Assembly: GCA_011503125.2 (NCBI GenBank)
Contig: WWBZ02000082.1
Span: 2,542,001 to 2,606,000, forward strand
Reading direction: 5' to 3'
Origin: Botryosphaeria dothidea
Lineage: Eukaryota > Ascomycota > Dothideomycetes > Botryosphaeriales > Botryosphaeriaceae
DNA: 64,000 nt
Shown here one piece after another: positions 34,338 to 42,600 of this stretch. The notes below the pieces were generated by a model. It searched no databases. It was not told where the DNA came from and saw nothing but the letters and a program-made list of their open reading frames with translations. A program made the position numbers and the translations under genes. Every line of letters begins with the position of its first letter. Position 1 is the first letter of the stretch.

Positions 34338-36189
34338 ACGTACTCTACAAGCGAGTCGCGCACACAACCAAGCCGCGCACCTCACCAACTTTCTCTACCT
34401 TTGCAGCCATATAGCTTAACAACGCATTAAGATTCTACAAGTATAATAACTATTATAGCTTAAGAAGCGTCTTAAGTATTCTTTCTACATATACGAGAAT
34501 TATGGCCCATCTTGCCGCAGCTCCTACAGCGTCTTTTACGTAGCTCACCCGTGCCTGCCTGCGCCTTATTTTGACGCGTTTCGCTCGTAAGCTGCTTATT
34601 AACGTCGTTTTGAGCGATAATATCCTCGCCCTCTGCCTTTGTTAAAGTGCCCTGCTTCTAGATCCGCTTTCTTTAACGTTATTTACGCCTTGTGGCTGCC
34701 TCATTTGCCTTCTAAAGGCTTGAGACCTGATCGCGTAATAAGACTATCTCATGCACTATTATCTCAGCGCCCTTAGTGAGCCGATCGAGCGACTGGATAA
34801 TCGACGTAGGCGAAGAATCTTGATGCCTTTGAATACGATTGCGAATTAGCGTTGATTAAGACTCCAGCTCGCGGGCGTTGCTTAGTGTTTTCGATTCCTA
34901 TATGGTATTCTCCGCAGTAGGTGGTGACGGCGTCCGCAGCTGAATATCAAGCTTTAATAGCACAGCATCTAGGTTGTGTGGCACAAGGCCTACGCCTCGA
35001 AAGCTTGCGTAGATATTCTTCTCTGTAATTGACTCGTCGAAAGCCGCTTTAAAGGCAGGTAAGAACTCGAGCTTGGTGATGTGGTTGATGTGGTTGCGCG
35101 CCAAGCTCTCGATCTGGCGCCTATATGCCTTCTTTAATGGAGAGAAGCAGCCTATATCAAGTGGCTGTAGTAGGTGTGACGAATGTGGCGGCATACAGAG
35201 AGTAATAATATTATTCTCCTTGCAGATCTCTTGGAATTTAAGTGATATATGGCTCTCATGGCCATCGATTACCAGCAGCCGGTGCGTGCCCACGGTGCGC
35301 GTCTTCGTGTGCGCGTTGAAGTGCTTCAACCACGCGACTCCAAGCTCATTATTGGTCCATCTATTATCGCTCAATCCAATAGCCCAATCGCGAGGTATAT
35401 CGTTGCCCTTGTACCAGGTAGAGAGGTGGTGCTTGCCCGCGAAGATGATGAAAGGTGGGATCGCCCATCTAGCAGCGTTGATTCCCTGGATCACGGTAAC
35501 CTACTCACGATTGCCTGGCTGAACCACCTTTGGCCTGCCACGCCTATCTGAGCCTGTGACAACTGATTGGGCTAAGATAACCCCCATCATAAAGCCAATC
35601 TCATCAAAGTTATAGCTGTCTTCGTCTTGGATGCCGTATTTCTCTTTAATAGAGCTTACAAGCTTGAACCACTGGCTAATAACCTTATAATCCTCATTCA
35701 AGGCTCGCTGGCGATTGTATGCGCGGCTCCGCTGAGCCTTTAGCTCAGGCGTGCGCCTGATAAAGTTATCTGGCCAGTTTATGCCAACTGGCTGGCCGCC
35801 ACGAGCCTCCAACAGTTTATCAGCCATAGCTCGTATCATCTGCTTCGTAGGCGGAAACCCTCGTAAATCTAGGTCAAGCGTATGCTGGATAATCGCTAGT
35901 TCTTTAGATTTAGTGAGCTTCTTGTAGTTAGCCTCACAATCGCGTCGTGGCTGCGTTCCAGCGCGTCGGTCGCGGAGCGTGCTTAGGGGAACGTTGAACG
36001 TTGATGCGGCGCGTCTTTCACTCTAAATTTGCTTTTTATTAATAGCTAAGATAGCAAGGAAGATATCTCCTTCGTTATAGGTTGATTGAGTAGTAATTGG
36101 TTGAGCTATAGTAGTTGAAAGCTGACGTGTTGCGAAAGTTGGCGAGGTGCGCGGCTCGGTTGTGTGCGCGACTCGCTTGTGGAGTACGT
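34338..36189 (-). mobile_element. Fot1/pogo DNA transposon
   Basis: 1,852 bp flanked by TA dinucleotides (34336-34337 and 36190-36191) with long terminal inverted repeats of about 57 bp starting ACGTACTC and ending near CCAACTTTC. The two repeats differ at only a few positions, all transitions (ACTCTACA/ACTCCACA, AACCAAGCC/AACCGAGCC, CTCACC/CTCGCC). It lies inside the minus-strand LINE. Confidence 0.93.
34898..36100 (-). pseudogene. Pogo/Fot1-type transposase, with TAG stops
   Basis: N-terminal psq-like helix-turn-helix region (ERRAASTFNVPLSTLRDRR, near 36010-35950), a CENP-B-type middle (RGFPPTKQMIRAMADKLL) and the DDE_1 catalytic part: NFDEIGFMMG, then LLVIDGHESHISLKF and MPPHSSHLLQPLDIGCFSPLK. 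Two TAG codons interrupt it: near 36018 (expected Gln) and at about 35498 between GNRE and VTVIQGINA, where the family has Trp. Both are CpA-to-TpA type changes. The catalytic Asp residues are retained. Confidence 0.88.
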
Positions 36190-37195
36190 TAAGTCCTTTA
36201 GTAATAATCTAGTTAGCTGCCTCGGGGTCTATAGTGCTAAGAATAATCGCTAAGTAAGTTTTCCCCTCTAGGAGCTTCCTCTTTAGCTAGGCTAGCTTGC
36301 TAATACGTAGTTCTAGGTGTAGGAATAGATTCTAATTCTAAAGGGTTTGGGCGGCCTAGGGATCCTTAATATTAATGCCTTTAAGGGGGACGTTGTAGAC
36401 TAGTACTAAGTAGAGCTGCTAGTTAGAGCGGACTTCTCTACCTAGTTCTATAGTCTATTCCTAGTCCTAGAGGAGGGCTGCTCTAGTCTGAGTATCAGGC
36501 ACGAAGAGCTTAACGTCCCTACTAGGGAGCTTCTTAGCAGCTAGTATCTTTTTACACGCTAGGCTTTTCCCTGCCTAAATCTTCTTAATAATAGCCTTAT
36601 TGGAGAGGTTAGCGACCTCCTATCTATTCGTCTTATCTAGGAAGTATAGAGTAAGCTTAGTGGTGGCCGGGGGGGTAGGAGGCTTTAGGACTACTCGGGC
36701 TGTAATATTGGCCTAGCTAGGTACTGCGGGCGTAGGGGTAGTCTAGAGTCGGCTAACTATCTTCTAGACTTGCTGCACTTCCTTAAGGATATCCTTAAGG
36801 CCTAGCTTCTTAGTGGTCGCCTCCTAGTAGATAGTAATATAATCCTAGAAGATTATCTTAGTAATATCGAGAAAATTTTTTACCTGGCTAGAGAGGACTA
36901 AAGGGAGGCCAGCGGATGCTTGTAGGGCTTAGAGGAGGGTGTCTGCTGTTTTTAAGGCTCTTTTAACGTATTCTACGCTGTACTAAGTATTCTGCGGTTT
37001 ATTGGGGGTGCGCTATGGTTGGGTAGAGGTGGTCACTGGAGGGGGCTGTTCGCCCCTTCCTGCGGCTTCTATATTAACTATAACGCGGCTGCAGCTGCTC
37101 TAAGTAGTATTTCGAGTCTCGCTGGGCCTAGGAGAGTCCCTGGGGCCCTCTCCCGGCGCCGTAGCTTGGGGTCGATTTTTTGGCGTGGTCATGTT

Positions 37196-37212
37196 TTTTT
37201 GGCTATTTATAG
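37196..37212. repeat. Target site duplication of the minus-strand LINE, copy 2
   Basis: Exact 17-bp repeat of 25049-25065. The next 12 bases (37213-37224) are gypsy-A integrase, then gypsy-B begins. Confidence 0.9.
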
Positions 37213-37306
37213 CAAGCTCTGTTGTGTTACGGCGCAGCCTCCACAGGTTGAGGAAGTTAGGGATCAGCCCCGCCGGAACAACAGAAGTCGGGGTCATAAA
37301 GATCCG

Positions 37307-37453
37307 AGGTCACGTGACCTCGCGCTCAACTAGACCCACCCGCTCAGATTGCCAAGGCTGCCTGAGCGGGCCCCACCTACTGAGCCATCCTGCTCAATCA
37401 CAACAGCTCGCTCAGAAGACTACGCGCCATTGAGCGCAACCCGCCTATTGAGC
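37307..37453 (+). promoter_or_regulatory. U3 regulatory array: CACGTG palindrome and eight TGAGC/GCTCA boxes
   Basis: A perfect 14-bp palindrome AGGTCACGTGACCT lies at 37307-37320. It is followed by GCTCA or TGAGC at 37324, 37342, 37363, 37381, 37392, 37410, 37431 and 37449, in both orientations. The array stops about 28 bp before the TATA box. The solo LTR keeps six boxes and a shorter perfect palindrome. A bHLH-type factor would be expected at CACGTG; the factor for TGAGC is unknown. Confidence 0.75.
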
Positions 37454-37480
37454 ACATAGATTGTATAGAACTCTCCTACG

Positions 37481-37488
37481 TATATAAA
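37481..37488 (+). promoter_or_regulatory. Gypsy-B TATA box
   Basis: TATATAAA, in the expected place about 30 bp before the probable RNA start near 37511-37517. Confidence 0.75.
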
Positions 37489-37704
37489 CCACGCTCTCTA
37501 GATAGCTTTGACCTTCGTGGTCAACTTCAATAACAATTCAGCACCAATTGTTAGTAACAAGGCCTTCGCACGCAGTGCTCAGTCTTCAGTCGTCTACTCG
37601 TTCCTCACGTACCTCTTCTTGTACCCACTCAAGGAAAACCCTCGACAGGTTTCCACCCTCTTTGGTGTTTGGATCCTTAGAGGTAGAGGCCCGCTCGTTA
37701 CACT

Positions 37705-37712
37705 TTGACCAC
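37705..37712 (+). other. Probable self-priming primer-binding site of gypsy-B
   Basis: TTGACCAC, two bases inside the 5' LTR, is the exact complement of GTGGTCAA at 37517-37524, which lies at the predicted 5' end of the transcript. No tRNA 3' end complement (TGG...) is seen at the LTR edge. Tf1/sushi-group chromoviruses prime reverse transcription with their own folded mRNA 5' end, and this layout matches. Confidence 0.65.
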
Positions 37713-37799
37713 CATCCTTGCAAGGAGAGGGACCGTTCAGGAAGAACGAGTTATTAGGTTAAGTATCACCCCGCCTAACGCGTTTAGGGAAAGCATACA

Positions 37800-39629
37800 A
37801 TGGCACCAGGATCTCAGATGGACGTCGACCCAACGGAGGGCCGCGCTGAGGGTGCCCCAGGGCGTGCTCCGCCCGCGCTGCAAACAGAGCCTACCAGAGC
37901 TGAGCTCTTACAACTCATCGAGGAGTTGAAAGCTCAGAACGCTCGACTGATCGAGCACACGACAAAGCGGAGCGCTACTAAGGTTAAAGTAGCGGCACCC
38001 GAGAAGTTCGATGGGGACAGGAAGAAGCTCCAATCCTTCCTACTCCAGATGCAACGCTACCTCCAGTTTAACCAAGCACAATTCGACAACGACGCCGAAG
38101 AAGTGCTCTTCGCATCAACCTACCTCAGAGGAACGGCAGAAGCATGGATGGAACCATACCTTCGCGACCACCTAGCCAACGAACACTCTCTCGAGAAGAG
38201 ACGGGCAAAGACCAAGGAAATCTTCGACACCTACACGGGATTCGCAGACAACCTTAGGGCCACTTTCAACGATCGGGACGAAGTCCGCAAAGCCTCTAAC
38301 GATATTATGACCGTTAGACAGATGGGATCTGTAGCTGTCTACGCAACCAAGTTTCAGCAGCTTGCAGCCTACCTCGAATGGTCAGACGAGACTTTCCGCG
38401 ACCTCTTCTATAAAGGCCTGAAGGACGAAGTCAAGAAGAACATGATCACTCACGAATACCCACCTACCTTTCAGAAGATGGTAGACCTTGCGTCTCAGAT
38501 CGACGGTCGCATGTACGAATGGAAGATGGGTTCTCGACAATCCAACACCTCGAAGCCCCGCCGTGAAAGAACAACCCTCGAAGGCGGAGACGCTATGGCC
38601 CTCGACGCGGCCAACAGACAGGATTCCAAGAAGGGCAACAATGGTCACAACAACAAGAAGCCCAAGGGACCTAACCCGAACTGGACGGATGAGCAGAAAC
38701 AGCGCTATAAGGATCGACTCTGCATCACCTGCGGCAGTGACAAACACTTCTCTCCTAAGTGTCCGCAGAACCCTCGCAGCAAGAAGGACAACAAGCAGAC
38801 TTCGAGCGCTCAGCGTGAAGCGTCGGTTGCATCTCGCCAAGACAACCACGATACGCTACACTGGACAGCCTGTTACGATGACGGCTGTCAGACGCACCAA
38901 ACCAGCAAGGATATCTCTGGATGGTACCCCCACGAACCTCGAAACTTCGGTATGATGACCAGGAACGAAGAAGTCATCGAAACCGACGATATCATCGATA
39001 GTTTCCCTCTAGACGACGAACTTGTCAACAGCGAAACAGGAGAACTATACGAGAGTACTAGTGAAACGCAGTCAGATAATGCACCTATACCATCGGACAA
39101 ACTAGACACCCTCGTCTCGTTAGAAGTTCTCGCTGAAAGATACGGCATTGGCAACCACCTACGGGACGAATGGGGCAATCTTAGTCAAACAATCTGGATT
39201 CCGCATCAGAAAGGCATCGCGCTTACGGTCATTTGGGGATGGCGTCAGAACACCCTTTGGGAAACCCGAATTGAACAAGACGGGAAGAAGTACGAACTTC
39301 CGGTGACCAAAGAAACGACACTCGTCGAACGCCACCACCAAGGAACCTCAGCACGCGAGCAAGCAGACTACGACTCCCTCCGGGAACTAGCACGGATTCT
39401 CTGCCAGTACGGCACGGCAACGATCCAGCATCGTACACTCCAGTGGATTCCGGACAAGAAGCTCAATCGACCAACCTTTAGATATCAGGTTCGAAAGGAC
39501 AAAGTCTACTGGCGAAGGAAGCAGAACTCCGACAAATGGACCAACTGGAAGCAAGCATATCTCCAAGTCAACGAATGGGAAGACTATATGCACAGTGAAG
39601 TCTACGGCTACCCTATGCCAAAAAACTAG
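37800..39629 (+). CDS. Gypsy-B Gag
   Basis: 609 residues from the ATG at 37800. The N terminus is Pro/Glu-rich with a short coiled coil (ELLQLIEELKAQNARLIEH). The capsid-like core spans roughly residues 65-235 (FDGDRKKLQSFLLQMQRYL, LRGTAEAWMEPYLRD, FYKGLKDEVKKNMI). A zinc knuckle CITCGSDKHFSPKC (C-x2-C-x4-H-x4-C) lies near residue 310. It is followed by an extra 280-residue region starting TACYDDGCQTHQTSKDISG. It ends PKN-stop, where the slippery heptamer for Gag-Pol sits. It forms the virus-like particle and binds element RNA. No stop or frameshift inside. Confidence 0.95.
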   Translation: MAPGSQMDVDPTEGRAEGAPGRAPPALQTEPTRAELLQLIEELKAQNARLIEHTTKRSATKVKVAAPEKFDGDRKKLQSFLLQMQRYLQFNQAQFDNDAEEVLFASTYLRGTAEAWMEPYLRDHLANEHSLEKRRAKTKEIFDTYTGFADNLRATFNDRDEVRKASNDIMTVRQMGSVAVYATKFQQLAAYLEWSDETFRDLFYKGLKDEVKKNMITHEYPPTFQKMVDLASQIDGRMYEWKMGSRQSNTSKPRRERTTLEGGDAMALDAANRQDSKKGNNGHNNKKPKGPNPNWTDEQKQRYKDRLCITCGSDKHFSPKCPQNPRSKKDNKQTSSAQREASVASRQDNHDTLHWTACYDDGCQTHQTSKDISGWYPHEPRNFGMMTRNEEVIETDDIIDSFPLDDELVNSETGELYESTSETQSDNAPIPSDKLDTLVSLEVLAERYGIGNHLRDEWGNLSQTIWIPHQKGIALTVIWGWRQNTLWETRIEQDGKKYELPVTKETTLVERHHQGTSAREQADYDSLRELARILCQYGTATIQHRTLQWIPDKKLNRPTFRYQVRKDKVYWRRKQNSDKWTNWKQAYLQVNEWEDYMHSEVYGYPMPKN

Positions 39630-39677
39630 ACGGCCCTACGGCAATGGGACCAACCCAGGGGCCACAGTCTAGGTCCC
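39620..39677 (+). promoter_or_regulatory. -1 ribosomal frameshift signal (slippery heptamer plus pseudoknot)
   Basis: Heptamer A-AAA-AAC at 39620-39626 in the Gag frame is directly followed by the Gag stop TAG. Five bases later stem 1 can form: GGCCC 39632-39636 with GGGCC 39659-39663. In its loop GGGACC 39646-39651 can pair with GGTCCC 39672-39677 downstream, giving an H-type pseudoknot. A one-base slip back puts ribosomes in the Pol frame, which is open upstream of its first ATG. Confidence 0.82.
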
Positions 39678-42600
39678 TTCATATGGTATCGCGCACATCG
39701 GAAACGGAAACTCTTACCGGACCAAACCTATGGAAACAGTTCAAGACACAAGGAATACTCAACGGAGTACCCACTAGAATCCTGATCGATACAGGATCAA
39801 GCGGAAATTTCATCCACAACGAGCTTGTGCAGAAGATGAATATCCCATACCGCAAGAAACAGGAACCGTATCCCCTCAGTGGATTCGACGGATCCCAGGC
39901 AGCCTACGGAGAAGGCTGGGTAAAGATAGAAACGGAGGAAGCAACCCTCCAGATAGGGAACCATCAAGAACGGATTTCCCTCGACGTCCAACGTATTCCT
40001 GGGCACGATATCATTCTAGGTATGCCCTGGATCCGGACACAGAAACCTATCTTCGACTTCGGAGAAGGAGACTCCATTATCTTTCGAGAGGAGCTCGAGG
40101 ACCTCCTACGAAAACAAGGATTACAGAAGGAGAATGGGTTGTTGGATACCCTTCGAAAGCTCCTATCGACATCAACACGGGAAGTAGCCAGTGTAAGGCC
40201 TGAATGTGGCAACTGTGTAGGCGACTCCGATAGTGGTGTAAGTCAGCACCAGGACTGCGACGCAAGTAGCGAAGCCTCCTCGGTAAAATGCAACCCTATT
40301 GCAGGAATAAGCCCTACTAAGCGAAACGATACCCCCGACTTAAGATACGACTCTAGCCACGATGGCGTGAGGCCCAGTGACGGCAGCATCAACGGCAATG
40401 ATGGCGTAAGGCCCAGCGACGGCAGCATCAACGGCAACCTTAAGGAAAGCGTAAAACAGGACCAGGACAGTAGCGTACGAGACGCCGCCTCCTCGGTAAA
40501 ATGCAGCACCTCAAGCGGAGTAAGACCAACCGAGTCTAGTATTCCCGACGAACAAGTACAGCATACGTCACGAAGGACTACGAGGAAAAGGCATAAGGCT
40601 AAGAGTAAGGCTTCGCGTAAGCAATTAGCAGCCACTGAACCTCAAGTCGACGTCCAGACAATCTCAGGAGAGGCATTCAAGCGTATGAGACGCCAAGGCC
40701 AGCAGGTCTGCCTCATGTACATCAAACCCTCACAGGCGGTGCAACAGAGAGCACTAGCCAAGGCCGCACGGGAAAGGCTTAAGGATGAGGATAGTCCTAC
40801 TCCCATTGGAGGAGACGATCCCGCGAGGATTAGAAGGGGACAACACGGTAGTTTGGAGACATGGAACAATCCATACGGAGAACCTCCAATACCGGAAATG
40901 GAAACGGTACCCAGCGAGTACTGGGACTTAAAAGCCGTTTGCCAAGAAAGAGGAAAAGGAGATTTGCCGAAGCATCAACCATGGGACCACGAGATTCCAC
41001 TCAAGCCGGGCACGAAGCCAGCTTATAAGCCCATCTACTCCTTATCAGCAAAGGAAATGGAGGCTTTAAGGGAATACATCGAGAAGAACCTCGAACGCGG
41101 ATATATTCGGCCTTCAACGTCATCAGCCGGATATCCGATCCTTTTCGTCCCAAAGAAGAATGGCAAACTACGCCTCTGTGTCGACTACCGACAACTCAAC
41201 GACATCACGATCAAGAACCGCTATCCGCTCCCACGCATCGACGAGCTCCAGGACAAGTTAGGGAAAGCAAAGTACTTTACGAAGCTGGACCTCCGGGAAG
41301 GATATCACCTGGTTAGGATCAAAGAAGGGGAAGAATGGAAGACAGCCTTCAGAACGAGGCTAGGACTCTACGAGTATACGGTTATGCCATTCGGGCTTAC
41401 CAACGCGCCAGCAACTTTCCAAAATCTTGTCAACGATACGCTGCGCGAATACTTGGATATCTTCTGCTTAGCTTACCTCGACGATATCCTCATCTTTTCA
41501 GAGACCCTCGAGGATCATAAGAAGCATGTCAGAAAGGTCCTAGAAGCCCTCCAGGCAAAGAATCTGTCTATCGCACCCGAGAAATGCGAATGGCACGTTC
41601 AAAGGACAGAATTCTTAGGCTTTGTCATCACCCCAGGTCACGTCGGTATGGACGACTCGAAACTGGATTCCATTAGAGAATGGCCAGTACCCAAGACGAT
41701 CAAGGAAGTTCAGTCTTTCCTTGGATTCGCGAACTTCTACCGAAAGTTCATTTGGAACTACTCAAAGGTCACGGAACCTTTAACGCGACTCACTCGAAAG
41801 GAGCATGGCTTCAAATGGGGAGACGATCAGCAGCAAGCCTTCGAATCGCTTAAACGCATGTTTTGCGAAGCACCGGTTCTAGGGATATATGATCCCGACA
41901 AACCTATCGAAGTAGAAACTGATGCGTCAGGATTCGCCCTCGGAGCATGTCTCAGCCAGCCTGACGATCAAGGTCGATGGCACCCAATCGCGTTTTACTC
42001 TAGGAAGTTCACACCGGCAGAGCTCAACTACGATACTCACGACAAGGAGCTCTTAGCTATCGTCTCAGCATTCAAGCAATGGAGACACTATCTTGAAGGA
42101 GCCAGCTACCAGGTGGTAGTGCACTGCGATCATCAAAACCTCACGCGCTTCACCACGACTAAGGAGCTGAACCGACGACAGGTTCGCTGGTCTGAAGAAA
42201 TGGCCTCCTACGATTTTAAGATTACACATAGAAAAGGTGTAGATAACGCCGCCGCTGACGCGCTCAGTAGAAGGGTAGACTACATGGAAGGACGAATCGA
42301 GCCGCACCCTGCAGTGTTCGCAGTGGATAGCGATGGATCGCTCACCCTTGCCAGACCGTCTTTCCCAATGCTTCGCATCGAGTCAAACCCATGGCATCTG
42401 AAGATCCGAGAAGCATACGCACAGGACTCCTTCGCGCAGGAACTTTTAGCGCTTGAGGACGACCCGCGTATTGCTCGAGATAGGGAAGGAACGCTTCTCT
42501 TCAAAGGATTAATCTATGTCCCGGCAAGACTGCGAGAAGTACTAGTCAAGGATATACACGAAGCACCCGCGCATGGACATCAGGGCATCGACAGGACAAC

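Larger units (their letters stand above)
25066..37195 (-). mobile_element. Tad1-like LINE (minus), split by a copia and a pogo insertion
   Basis: LINE sequence occupies 25066-29061, 34210-34335 and 36192-37195. The 3' end has an (ATCT/AGAT)n tail at 25066-25078 next to the duplication. Moving to higher coordinates come a Cys-rich end (PACPCGWHRQTLKYILLFCP, about 25585-25530), the reverse transcriptase (about 27350-26440, FVDN at the active site, 26580s), the endonuclease region (about 28620-28000) and ORF1, whose start codon lies at 37193-37191. The sequence matches the plus-strand LINE at 51557-56635. Stops, mainly TAG, occur throughout, so no protein can be made. Confidence 0.85.
37225..37702 (+). 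repeat. Gypsy-B 5' LTR
   Basis: TGTTACGG ... CGTTACA, 478 bp, identical to 44761-45238 by eye. Contains the U3 box array, the TATA box and the start of the transcript. Confidence 0.97.

Noticed and set aside
37701..37730. tRNA-type primer-binding site for gypsy-B
   Set aside because: No TGG start or tRNA 3' end complement is apparent next to the LTR; self-priming explains the site better.
40365..40436. CRISPR-like or regulatory repeat
   Set aside because: It is a two-unit coding duplication in the Pol linker; this is a eukaryotic sequence and no spacers exist.
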